DNA of 9,224 nucleotides from an uncultured Altererythrobacter sp. (GTDB taxonomy: Bacteria; Pseudomonadota; Alphaproteobacteria; Sphingomonadales; Sphingomonadaceae), in the NCBI GenBank assembly GCA_938009055.1, contig CALLIO010000168.1, positions 1-9,224 on the forward strand. Direction: 5' to 3'. Position 1 is the first letter of the stretch, and each line of letters starts with the position of its first letter. Both the position numbers and the translations under genes were made by a program. Of the stretch, positions 1 to 6,687 are shown piece by piece. A model generated the notes under the pieces. That model had not been told where the DNA came from. It saw only the letters and a program-made list of their open reading frames with translations, and did not search any database.

Positions 1-603
1 GATGTCCAATACCCAGCCATGCTTGAGGATACAGCTGGCGCCATTGCTTGGACTAAAGCCAATATTGCCCAGCATGGCGGCGATCCCGACAGCATCATTC
101 TCGCTGGACATTCCGCGGGTGCGTACAATGCGGTGATGAGCGCGCTTGATCCGCAATGGCTTGAAGCCGAAGGGCTATCAGCCAGCGCAATCAAAGGCGT
201 GATAGGCCTTGCCGGACCGTATGATTTCTATCCCTTCGATAGCGATTCAACGATTGCCTCCTTTGGCGACTATCCCGACCCTGAAGCCACTCAGCCGATC
301 AATGCCGTGCGCGAGGATGCGCCGCCAATGCTGCTTATCCATGGCGAGCAGGATACGCTTGTCTATCCGCGCAATTCGCGCGTTCTGGCCAAAGCTTTTG
401 CAAGCACTGGCAACGATGCGCGCGCTGAGTTTTTCGCCGAGATGGATCACAATCGGCCATTGATGGCTTTTGCCAGCCCCTATCGGCGTGATCCAGCGAT
501 TGTCACCATGGTTGCCGAATTTGCTCAATCTGCTGCGTCCAAGCCAAAGCGGCCCAAGCAGGCTGAGCAAACTTCAGTTTCCGTTCAGGCCGAAACGCGT
601 TAG
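1..603 (+). CDS. Alpha/beta hydrolase (esterase-like), 5'-truncated by the window edge
   Basis: The reading frame is open from base 1, so this is the C-terminal 200 residues of a longer protein. The first ATG inside the window (19) is probably internal, because the residues before it (YPA) read as part of the fold. The nucleophile elbow GHSAG puts the catalytic Ser at fragment residue 38. A downstream HGEQD segment supplies the likely acid (Asp118), and MDHN supplies the likely His (about 150), giving a complete triad in normal order. The pattern of an AI.W...NI..hGGDP.. segment before GHSAG is typical of carboxylesterase, arylformamidase and feruloyl-esterase-like hydrolases; the substrate cannot be told. 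The last 20 or so residues are Lys/Gln-rich and probably disordered. The stop lies 10 bp before the signal peptide-bearing start of the next gene, so co-transcription is likely. The family call is secure, the specific function is not. Confidence 0.88.
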   Translation, partial: DVQYPAMLEDTAGAIAWTKANIAQHGGDPDSIILAGHSAGAYNAVMSALDPQWLEAEGLSASAIKGVIGLAGPYDFYPFDSDSTIASFGDYPDPEATQPINAVREDAPPMLLIHGEQDTLVYPRNSRVLAKAFASTGNDARAEFFAEMDHNRPLMAFASPYRRDPAIVTMVAEFAQSAASKPKRPKQAEQTSVSVQAETR

Positions 604-613
604 CCTCATCTCC

Positions 614-1969
614 ATGCGCTCCCTCATCAATCTGATTCTGGCTTTTGCCACTCTTGCCTTCGCTGTTCAGCCAGTGATGGCACAATCCATCCTGCGCGAT
701 GCAGAGACGGAAGCGCTGCTCGACGATATGGCCGCGCCTCTGGTTGAGGCAGCAGGCCTTGCGCCGGGCAATGTCGATATGGTGCTCATCAATGACCCAT
801 CGATCAATGCCTTCGTCGCTGGCGGGCAAGCAGTCTATATCCATGCCGGCCTGATCGATGCCGCTGACAGCGCGAATGAAGTGCAAGGTGTGATTGCTCA
901 CGAGCTGGGACACATCACAGGCGGCCATATCGTGCGTTTTAACGAAGGCGCAAGCGCTGCAACCAATATCTCAATTCTGTCCTTGTTGCTTGGCGTTGGC
1001 GCAGCTTTGGCCGGCGCGGGCGATGCGGCCTTTGGCGTGTTTCAGGCTGGTCAGCGTGCTGCATTGGGCAAATTTCTTGCCTTCAGCCGCGTTCAGGAAA
1101 GTGCAGCCGATGCGGCTGGCGCGCAATATTTGTCGGACGCTGGAATTTCAGGGCGCGGCAGCCTCGCCTTCTTTGGCAAGCTGCAAAACCAATCGCGCCG
1201 CTATGGCTATAACCAAGACCCCGATTCAGAGTTTAACCGCACGCACCCATTGTCATCGCAGCGTATTTCTCGCCTGCGCGAAGTCTATGTCGTTGATCCG
1301 GCATGGGACACGCCCAACGATCCTGACATCGAACGCCGCTTCAAACGCGCCAAGGCCAAGCTCTATGGCTATTTGACTGAGCCCAAGCGCACACTCCAAG
1401 CCTATCCTGAAACCGACACTGGCGTGCCAGCGCGCTATGCCCGCGCCTATGCTTATCACAAGAGTGCGCTGATTGATAAGGCAATGGCGGAAACGGATGC
1501 CTTGCTCGCGCTTGATCCAAACGATCCCTATTTCCTCGAACTCCAAGGCCAAGTGCTGCTGGAATCGGGCCGCCCGACAGAAGCGCTTGTGCCCTTGCGC
1601 CGCTCCACGGAATTGTCAGGCCATCATCCTTTGATCGCATCAATCTTTGGCCATGCGCTGATCGCCACAGAGGACGAAGCCAATCACCCAGAAGCGGAAC
1701 AAGTGTTGCGCACAGCGGTCGGGCGCGACCGGCGCAATCCCTTCGCATGGTATCAGCTTGGCGTTGTTTACGCTGCCAAGGGCGACCTTCCCCGCGCCCG
1801 CCTTGCCAGCGCAGAACAGCAAGTGATGACGCGGCGCTACACCGATGCCCTGCGCAGCGCGCAATTTGCCGAAGCTGGATTGGAAGAGGGGACAGCCGAC
1901 TGGCTGCGCGCGCAAGATATTGGACTGCAAGCGCGCGCCGAGCTTGAGAAAATCCGCGAACGCAACTAG
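614..1969 (+). CDS. Secreted M48 family metalloprotease, BepA/YfgC-like, with TPR-like C-terminus
   Basis: A 451-residue zinc metalloprotease predicted to act in the periplasm. Residues 1-23 form a Sec signal peptide ending VMA before QS. The catalytic motif HELGH is at 96-100 (His96 and His100 bind zinc, Glu97 is the base), and the third ligand is Glu162 in ESAAD. A hydrophobic Ala/Gly-rich stretch (about 117-145) lies between these motifs, as in other M48 enzymes. From about 275 on the helical sequence with repeated ALLALDPNDP- and YQLGVVYAAKGDLPRA-like units reads as TPR repeats. HELGH followed by TPRs is the architecture of E. coli BepA, which degrades stalled outer-membrane proteins such as LptD. 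The start at 614 is chosen because the signal peptide begins there; an in-frame ATG at 470 would overlap the upstream gene by 134 bases and bury the signal. No clear Shine-Dalgarno sequence precedes it. The protein has no cysteine. Confidence 0.93.
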   Translation: MRSLINLILAFATLAFAVQPVMAQSILRDAETEALLDDMAAPLVEAAGLAPGNVDMVLINDPSINAFVAGGQAVYIHAGLIDAADSANEVQGVIAHELGHITGGHIVRFNEGASAATNISILSLLLGVGAALAGAGDAAFGVFQAGQRAALGKFLAFSRVQESAADAAGAQYLSDAGISGRGSLAFFGKLQNQSRRYGYNQDPDSEFNRTHPLSSQRISRLREVYVVDPAWDTPNDPDIERRFKRAKAKLYGYLTEPKRTLQAYPETDTGVPARYARAYAYHKSALIDKAMAETDALLALDPNDPYFLELQGQVLLESGRPTEALVPLRRSTELSGHHPLIASIFGHALIATEDEANHPEAEQVLRTAVGRDRRNPFAWYQLGVVYAAKGDLPRARLASAEQQVMTRRYTDALRSAQFAEAGLEEGTADWLRAQDIGLQARAELEKIRERN

Positions 1970-2029
1970 CCCTGATGCGGCGCGATTATCAAAGCGCCAT
2001 TTCCCGCTACTCAACCGGATATATCACGC

Positions 2030-2719
2030 ATGAAAGACCTGTTTTTCAATTCTGCTCTTGCCTTGCTCTTCGGCTTTATCGGGGCAGCGATCTGGTCCTA
2101 TTCTGGCTTGGCTGACACGCGCACCAAGGCCTATCTGATGGACAATCCGCAAATCCTGCCCGAGATGGCCGAAGCGTATCAAGCACAAGAAGCAAGCGAG
2201 CGGCTGGCGGGCGTGTCCGATGATGTAGTGGATGGTTTCCCCGGCGCAGTGATGGGCAATCCCAAAGGGTCGAAAGTTCTGGTCAAATTCAGCGATTACA
2301 ATTGCGGCTATTGCCGCAGCGCCCATGCCGATGTGAAAAAGCTGGTCGCGAGCGATCCTGAAATCAAAGTGGTTTTGCGCGAAATGCCGATTTTCGAAGG
2401 CAGCGAGGAAGCAGCGCGCATGGCGCTCGCCGCGGCGAAGCAAGGGCTTTACGCTGAATTCCACTCACAAATGTTCGCTGCTGGCCCCGCCAATCCCGCC
2501 AGCGTTCGCGCAGCGGCTGAGGCAGCTGGCTTGGATATGGTGCGCGCAGAAGCTGATGCCAATTCGCCGGCAGTTGATTTGGAGCTTTTGGAGAACCGCA
2601 GCCTAGCCGAAGCGCTTGGATTTGGCGGAACACCCAGCTGGGTCGCAGGCGGCAAAGCCTTTGAAGGAGCGGTCGGATTTGACGCGCTGAAAGAGGCGAT
2701 CGACAGCGCAGCCAGCTGA
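2030..2719 (+). CDS. DsbA-family (ScsC/Com1-like) periplasmic thiol-disulfide protein
   Basis: A 229-residue thioredoxin-fold protein for disulfide formation or exchange outside the cytoplasm. Residues about 8-25 form one hydrophobic segment, either an uncleaved membrane anchor or a signal peptide; I see no strong cleavage site. Residues 30-60 (KAYLMDNPQILPEM and on) resemble the helical N-terminal extension of ScsC and Com1 proteins, which drives trimer formation in some ScsC proteins. The active site is CGYC at 92-95, in FSDYNCGYCR, and the cis-proline loop is GTPSW with Pro202. Between them lies the usual helical insertion. Those two cysteines are the only ones in the protein. The gene sits 60 bp after one M48 protease and overlaps the next by one base (TGATG), which suggests coupled translation. 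Whether it acts as oxidase, isomerase or reductase cannot be read from the motif alone. Confidence 0.93.
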   Translation: MKDLFFNSALALLFGFIGAAIWSYSGLADTRTKAYLMDNPQILPEMAEAYQAQEASERLAGVSDDVVDGFPGAVMGNPKGSKVLVKFSDYNCGYCRSAHADVKKLVASDPEIKVVLREMPIFEGSEEAARMALAAAKQGLYAEFHSQMFAAGPANPASVRAAAEAAGLDMVRAEADANSPAVDLELLENRSLAEALGFGGTPSWVAGGKAFEGAVGFDALKEAIDSAAS

Positions 2720-3726
2720 TGCGCCATGCGCTTCTGATAGTTTTCGCTGCACTGATCGCGCTTAGTCCGGCAAGGGCCACAACCGATTCCGAACAAGACG
2801 AATTGCGTGCATCTTACGAAGCCATGCAAGTCAAAAACCGCCGCTTGCAAGCCATCGGCTGGACGCTGGTACGCGCCAATGCCGATTTGTGCAAGGATGC
2901 GCAGCTATCCATTGGCATCACCTTGGTTGATATGGCTGGCTTTGCCGAGCCGGAGAAAATGCAGCGCGCGCTGGGGCTGAAGGGCAATTTTGCTCTGGCA
3001 TCTGTATCGACGATGGAAATGTTCAAGGGGCCTCAGGTTGGTCAGGAAATCACAGCAATCGAAGGCGCCCAGATCAACCAATGGCCCGCTGAAGAGCGCT
3101 TGGATTGGAAGCGGCTCAAACGCGCGCATGATGCGATTGATGCTGCGTTGGCTGCGCGCGGGTCAGTCCGGCTTACCTTTGGCGATGGATCAGAAGCTGA
3201 CTTGCCCGGAGCAAAGGTTTGCCCCACTCGCTTCGAGCTGAGAAGCGGTGGCAAAAAAGCGCTGGCAGATGGCAGCCGCGTGCAATTCGGATCGCAATTC
3301 CCCGGCTTTGCCTATGCTGAAAGCGAATTTGCAGCCGTCATCGCGCATGAGCTGGCGCACAACCTCCTCAAACATCGCAAATGGCTTGATGCCAATGGGC
3401 GCAAACGCCGCAATGTGCGCGCAACAGAGCGCGAAGCGGATCGGCTAATGCCGTGGCTGCTCGCCAATGCCGGATATGATCCGATGGCCGCAGTGCGCTT
3501 TATGGAGCGCTGGGGGCCCAAACACTCCAAAGGGATTTTCCGCGCGCGCACGCACGAAGGCTGGGACGAGCGAGCTGAACATATCGAAGCAGAGGCAAAG
3601 CTAGTGCTAGCGCGGCGCTATGGGGGCGACACAGTTGAATCGGCGATGGATTGGTCAACGGATTTCCGCCGCGAAATCGAGCCCTTAAACGAGCCAGGGA
3701 CTGGGCCAGAAACGGCGAGCGATTAG
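2719..3726 (+). CDS. Exported M48 family metalloprotease, divergent type
   Basis: A 335-residue protease with an N-terminal signal peptide (about residues 1-20, ending near ARA). The zinc site is HELAH at 210-214 with a third ligand in EREAD (Glu237 expected), so the catalytic set looks intact. Unlike the other M48 gene nearby, the catalytic domain sits in the C-terminal half. Residues about 90-155 (GPQVGQEITAIEG to RLTFGDG) read like a degenerate PDZ domain of the GxxVGDxIxxIxG kind; this is inference by eye. There is no further membrane segment and no TPR region. Exactly two cysteines remain, Cys58 and Cys168, both upstream of the zinc site. The ATG overlaps the TGA of the DsbA-family gene by one base, so the two are almost certainly co-translated. 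The stop overlaps the stop of the convergent HD gene. M48 membership is firm; the substrate is unknown. Confidence 0.9.
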   Translation: MRHALLIVFAALIALSPARATTDSEQDELRASYEAMQVKNRRLQAIGWTLVRANADLCKDAQLSIGITLVDMAGFAEPEKMQRALGLKGNFALASVSTMEMFKGPQVGQEITAIEGAQINQWPAEERLDWKRLKRAHDAIDAALAARGSVRLTFGDGSEADLPGAKVCPTRFELRSGGKKALADGSRVQFGSQFPGFAYAESEFAAVIAHELAHNLLKHRKWLDANGRKRRNVRATEREADRLMPWLLANAGYDPMAAVRFMERWGPKHSKGIFRARTHEGWDERAEHIEAEAKLVLARRYGGDTVESAMDWSTDFRREIEPLNEPGTGPETASD

Positions 3727-4322
3727 GCTTCCTCGGCGACTTTCGCATACATCGAATTGATCGGCTTAGCCATTACGCGGCGCACCATCGGCTCGAAGAA
3801 ATCCAGCGGCAGGCTGTCATAATTCGGATCAAACGATGACTGGTCGTACATTTCGCAGAAATGGGCGCAGGCTTCGAAATATTTATGCTCGCGAAACTTC
3901 TCGCGGGCATCGCGGTCCATGCCAACATGATGGAAATAGAAATAGCCCTGGAACGCGCCATGCTGTTCGCAAATCCAATGCACTTCTTCTGAAACAAACG
4001 GCTTGATGATGGCTGCGGCCACATCGGGGTGATTGTAAGTCCCCAAAGTATCGCCAATGTCATGCAGCAGCGCCATCACGACATAGCGTTCATCGCGCCC
4101 GTCGCGATGTGCGCGGGTTGCGGTTTGCAGCGAATGTTCGAGCCGGTCGACTGGAAAGCCGCCAAAGTCACCATCCAGCATGCGCAAATGGTCAAGCACA
4201 CGGTCGGCCACGCCCTTGGCAAAGCTGCGATATTCGCCGCCGATGATGTCCCAATCTTCCTTGGTTCCATCGACCATGGCTGAAAAGCCTGCCCGTTTTG
4301 GCGTGTCGCTCATATCATTCAT
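3723..4322 (-). CDS. HD-domain metal-dependent protein (possible phosphohydrolase or PhnZ/MIOX-like oxygenase)
   Basis: A 199-residue cytoplasmic protein with a single HD domain. Visible metal-ligand candidates in order are His63 in LEHS, His87-Asp88 in LLHDIGD, His98 in YNHPD, His121 in CEQHG and Asp160 in EMYDQ. The presence of two extra histidines between the HD pair and the last Asp is the pattern of two-metal HD proteins, which include the di-iron oxygenases PhnZ and myo-inositol oxygenase as well as phosphohydrolases. The Glu before His63 fits too. I do not recognise the substrate. The start at 4322 has a good Shine-Dalgarno sequence (GAGGAG) 8 bases upstream; Met4 is a less likely alternative. 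It is divergent from the sensor kinase gene and converges with the M48 gene, sharing 4 bp of the stop region. No partner gene for phosphonate or inositol use is visible here. Confidence 0.87.
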   Translation of the reverse strand: MNDMSDTPKRAGFSAMVDGTKEDWDIIGGEYRSFAKGVADRVLDHLRMLDGDFGGFPVDRLEHSLQTATRAHRDGRDERYVVMALLHDIGDTLGTYNHPDVAAAIIKPFVSEEVHWICEQHGAFQGYFYFHHVGMDRDAREKFREHKYFEACAHFCEMYDQSSFDPNYDSLPLDFFEPMVRRVMAKPINSMYAKVAEEA

Positions 4323-4330
4323 CTGCTCAG

Positions 4331-4336
4331 CTCCTC
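4331..4336 (-). promoter_or_regulatory. Ribosome binding site of the HD-domain gene
   Basis: GAGGAG on the minus strand, 8 bases before the ATG at 4322. It favours that start over the second ATG three codons in, which would be 17 bases away. Confidence 0.65.
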
Positions 4337-4358
4337 TTCCCGCTTATGTTTGACCGGC

Positions 4359-4387
4359 AGTGTAACGCATAAGGTGAAAACCGCCAA
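4359..4387 (-). promoter_or_regulatory. Candidate sigma-70-type promoter for the HD-domain gene
   Basis: On the minus strand TTGGCG (4387-4382) is separated by exactly 17 bases from TACACT (4364-4359). These are fair matches to -35 and -10 boxes. Transcription would start near 4352, giving a leader of about 30 bases that includes the GAGGAG site. The -35 box coincides with one of the TTGGCG/CGCCAA half-sites of this region, so a protein bound there would be expected to affect the promoter. This is a prediction from sequence alone. Confidence 0.4.
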
Positions 4388-4404
4388 AACAATTGGCGCG
4401 CCAA
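4382..4404. repeat. Triple TTGGCG/CGCCAA half-sites with a perfect 12-bp palindrome; candidate operator
   Basis: The stretch holds CGCCAA (4382-4387), TTGGCG (4393-4398) and CGCCAA (4399-4404). The last two are back to back and form the perfect palindrome TTGGCGCGCCAA. The first two form a second inverted repeat with a 5-base spacer. The element lies in the 110-bp gap between divergent genes. It overlaps the predicted -35 box of the HD gene, and its centre copy could serve as the -35 (with GCTAGA at 4416-4421, 17 bases on) of the kinase gene. A dimeric regulator is a plausible ligand. No regulator can be named. Confidence 0.4.
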
Positions 4405-4432
4405 GCCGTGTTTGCGCTAGAGTGAGCGAACT

Positions 4433-5665
4433 ATGGCAATGTTGCCCTTCAGACCCACGCCCTTCTTCGCCGATAAGAACAAGGCGTTCTGGTATCTCCA
4501 GCTGGCTGGCTGGGGCAGTGTGTTCCTGCTGCGCGCAATGTCCGCTTTGGCCAATGGATTGCCACTTGATCTGCTGCTGGTGATTTTCGTCACCACCGTC
4601 ACTGGCTTTTCGATCAGCCTCGTGCTGTCAGTCGCCTATCGCCAGCTGATCGACCGCAAGCCGCTGGTCACTTGGGGCATGACGATGATCGCGCTTTTGC
4701 TGGCTGTGATCGTCCATGTGTCGATCGATGCTTGGGTGCAGGGGCTGTATTACGCCGGCGCGCGCGAAACGACATTCGCCCAGCGCTTTATCGGCCTGTC
4801 CTATATCCCGCTTACCTTGATGGGGGGATGGAGCGCGCTGTATTATGCGATCAATTACTTCCTGACGGTTGAGGAACAAGCAGACCGGCTTGAACGGCTG
4901 GAAGCGCAAGCGACCAGCGCGCATTTGGCCATGCTGCGCTATCAGCTCAATCCGCATTTTCTGTTCAATACGCTCAATTCGATCAGCACGCTGGTGCTGC
5001 TCAAGCAAACCGAGCCTGCCAATGCGATGCTGACACGGCTTTCCAGCTTCTTGCGCCACACGCTGGTTTCCGAGCCCGGCAGCCAAGTGACTTTGGCGCA
5101 GGAAGTGGAAACTTTGCAGCTTTATCTCGATATTGAGCGGATGCGGTTTGAAGAGCGCTTGCGCACCCATTTCAGCGTTGAAGAGCAAGCTTTGAAAGCG
5201 CAGCTCCCCTCCATGTTGCTCCAGCCGTTGATTGAAAACGCGATCAAATATGCTGTCAGCCCGCAAGAGGAAGGCGCACGCATTTCGCTGGAAGCGCGGG
5301 TTTATAATGGCAGGCTCCAAGTGGGCGTGGAGGACACAGGGCCAGGCGCATCGGGCCCGATCCAGGGCGAGCTTCTGGCCGCCGAACGCCCCGGGGCACG
5401 CGATACGACCTCAACTGGAGTCGGTCTGGCCAATATTCAGAGCCGTCTGGCGCAGGCCTATGGCGAAAAGCACCGCTTCGAGATCACATCGAACCCTTCG
5501 GGAGGGTTTAGCGTGTTTATCGAAATACCCTTCGAACCATTGGAGGAGGGACCCGTTCACAATTCGCAAAGCGATGACGCCCTAACTTCCACTCAGAACA
5601 ATTCGCAAAACGCAGCGCCCACCCCCACACTCGCTGCGCCAACACCACAATCGATGGGATCATAA
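4433..5665 (+). CDS. Sensor histidine kinase, LytS/YehU type (His_kinase family)
   Basis: A 410-residue inner-membrane kinase. Four hydrophobic segments (about 18-40, 45-68, 79-101, 120-144) form the sensor part, with no separate periplasmic domain. A short coiled-coil linker (145-165) follows. The phospho-acceptor His175 sits in LNPHFLFN, the signature of the LytS/His_kinase family rather than the classical HisKA type. The ATPase domain shows an N box with IENAIKY (Asn269), VEDTGPG (Asp301) and GVGLANI. After the catalytic domain there is an unusual tail of about 40 residues (368-410) rich in Ser, Thr, Asn, Gln and Pro. The response regulator gene begins one base after the stop, so the two form a two-component pair. 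The start at 4433 is the first ATG; another lies two codons later, and ribosome-binding signals are weak for both. The stimulus is unknown. Confidence 0.93.
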   Translation: MAMLPFRPTPFFADKNKAFWYLQLAGWGSVFLLRAMSALANGLPLDLLLVIFVTTVTGFSISLVLSVAYRQLIDRKPLVTWGMTMIALLLAVIVHVSIDAWVQGLYYAGARETTFAQRFIGLSYIPLTLMGGWSALYYAINYFLTVEEQADRLERLEAQATSAHLAMLRYQLNPHFLFNTLNSISTLVLLKQTEPANAMLTRLSSFLRHTLVSEPGSQVTLAQEVETLQLYLDIERMRFEERLRTHFSVEEQALKAQLPSMLLQPLIENAIKYAVSPQEEGARISLEARVYNGRLQVGVEDTGPGASGPIQGELLAAERPGARDTTSTGVGLANIQSRLAQAYGEKHRFEITSNPSGGFSVFIEIPFEPLEEGPVHNSQSDDALTSTQNNSQNAAPTPTLAAPTPQSMGS

Positions 5666-5666
5666 T

Positions 5667-6464
5667 ATGACAATTCGCACCATCCTCGTCGACGATGAAA
5701 AACTCGCCATCCAGGGCCTGCAATTGCGGCTCGAACCGTTTGAGGATGTCGAGATTATCGACACATGCCTCAATGGCCGCGAGGCTATCCGCAAGATCAA
5801 AACTGAAAAGCCCGATCTGGTCTTCCTCGACATTCAAATGCCGGGATTTGATGGCTTCTCCGTGGTCAAAGGGGTGATGGAAATCGAGCCACCTTTGTTC
5901 GTCTTCGTCACAGCCTATGAAGAGCACGCTGTGCGCGCATTCGAAGCCAATGCTGTCAATTATCTGATGAAGCCCGTGGATGAGGACAAGCTTGCCGATA
6001 CGATCGAGCGTGTTCGTGTTCGTATGGCTGAAAAGCGATCATCTGAGGAAGCGGATAAGCTGAAAGCGGTTCTGCAGGAAGTGGCGCCCGACAAGGCGGA
6101 TGCCATTTCCGAAGGCGAAAGCGAAAGTTCAGAGCGGTTTGAAAAGCTCATCAATGTGAAGGATCGCGGGCAGATCTTCCGTGTCGAAGTGGATTCGATT
6201 GAACATATCGAAGCAGCCGGCGATTATATGTGCATCTATACGGGCGACAATTCGCTGATCCTGCGCGAAACGATGAAGGATCTGGAGCGGCGGCTGGACC
6301 CCAAGAATTTCCAGCGCGTTCATCGCTCAACAATCGTAAATTTGAACCAGGTTCGTCAGGTTAAGCCGCACACCAATGGCGAGTGTTTCCTTGTGCTGGA
6401 ATCAGGTGCCGAGGTAAAAGTCTCGCGCAGCTACCGCGATGTTGTGGCGAGATTCGTGCATTAG
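5667..6464 (+). CDS. LytTR-family response regulator (LytT/AlgR type)
   Basis: A 265-residue DNA-binding response regulator, cognate to the kinase just upstream. The receiver domain (residues 3-120) has the acidic pair Asp9-Asp10, phospho-acceptor Asp55 in LDIQMPG, Thr82 in VTAYE and Lys102 in MKPV, so all phosphorylation residues are present. An acidic, Ser-rich linker spans about 122-157. The LytTR DNA-binding domain (160-265) shows the typical I.AAGDYMCIYT, FQRVHRSTIVNL and KVSRSYRD segments. The start lies one base after the kinase stop, with GGGA 7 bases before it, suggesting translational coupling. Target promoters are not evident; I found no convincing LytTR-type direct repeat in the window. 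A hairpin follows the stop by 11 bases. Confidence 0.95.
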   Translation: MTIRTILVDDEKLAIQGLQLRLEPFEDVEIIDTCLNGREAIRKIKTEKPDLVFLDIQMPGFDGFSVVKGVMEIEPPLFVFVTAYEEHAVRAFEANAVNYLMKPVDEDKLADTIERVRVRMAEKRSSEEADKLKAVLQEVAPDKADAISEGESESSERFEKLINVKDRGQIFRVEVDSIEHIEAAGDYMCIYTGDNSLILRETMKDLERRLDPKNFQRVHRSTIVNLNQVRQVKPHTNGECFLVLESGAEVKVSRSYRDVVARFVH

Positions 6465-6475
6465 TTTGCGCTCAC

Positions 6476-6498
6476 GGCCAGTTGCATACGCAACGGCC
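6476..6498 (+). terminator. Hairpin after the response regulator gene, possible terminator
   Basis: GGCC, an unpaired A, then GTTGC pairs with GCAACGGCC around the loop ATAC, giving a 9-bp stem with one bulge. It begins 11 bases after the stop codon. No T-run follows, so it may end transcription weakly, protect the mRNA end, or belong to the hairpin-rich element that continues downstream. Confidence 0.35.
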
Positions 6499-6506
6499 TC
6501 CGCGAG

Positions 6507-6687
6507 GGCGACCTAACCGGTCGTCGCGCGGTCGCGCTCTGACTGCCGTGACCATGAACCAAACGGCGAGCGACTAGCGAGCCGCAAGGGCGACTGCCCG
6601 CCCGCAGCGCCGGAAGGCGCGAGGATATCGCGAGCGCGGACGCGCTTGCGCAAAACAAATGACTCGCTTGCGGACCCTGTAGGTCCG
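6507..6687. repeat. GC-rich hairpin cluster, candidate intergenic repeat element or structured RNA
   Basis: This non-coding stretch carries a series of short inverted repeats. They are a 5-bp CGACC/GGTCG stem at 6509-6523 (7 bp with a G-T pair), GGGC/GCCC with loop GACT at 6588-6599, GCGCC/GGCGC with loop GGAA at 6607-6620, CGCGA/TCGCG with loop GGATA at 6618-6632, and CGGACC/GGTCCG with loop CTGTA at 6671-6687. The third and fourth overlap, so they are mutually exclusive folds. Open frames across it give Arg/Ser/Ala-rich products with no family character and are best read as spurious. Composition is more GC- and CpG-rich than the neighbouring genes. It resembles the dispersed intergenic elements I associate with sphingomonad genomes, but copy number cannot be judged from one window. 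Confidence 0.45.

Noticed and set aside
470..613. Upstream ATG that would extend the first M48 protease by 48 residues.
   Set aside because: It overlaps the hydrolase gene by 134 bases and would bury the clear signal peptide that begins at 614.
503..928. Minus-strand open frame of 141 codons under the first M48 gene.
   Set aside because: It is antisense to the signal peptide and HELGH-coding region of a clear protease and shows no recognisable domain.
1979..1998. GGCGC/GCGCC inverted repeat after the first M48 gene as a terminator.
   Set aside because: Only 5 bp with a 10-base loop and no T-run; more likely chance in GC-rich DNA.
4323..4432. LytTR-type direct repeats for autoregulation of the two-component operon.
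   Set aside because: One GCGTTACAC-like stretch loosely fits, but there is no second copy at the expected spacing.
4628..5320. Long minus-strand open frame (230 codons) opposite the kinase gene.
   Set aside because: The kinase motifs on the + strand are complete; the antisense product is rich in Gln, Arg and His, as expected from the complement of kinase codons.
6461..6658. Minus-strand open frame of 65 codons in the gap before nadC.
   Set aside because: Arg/Ser/Ala-rich translation with no family character, lying on a chain of hairpins; typical of spurious frames in GC-rich repeats.
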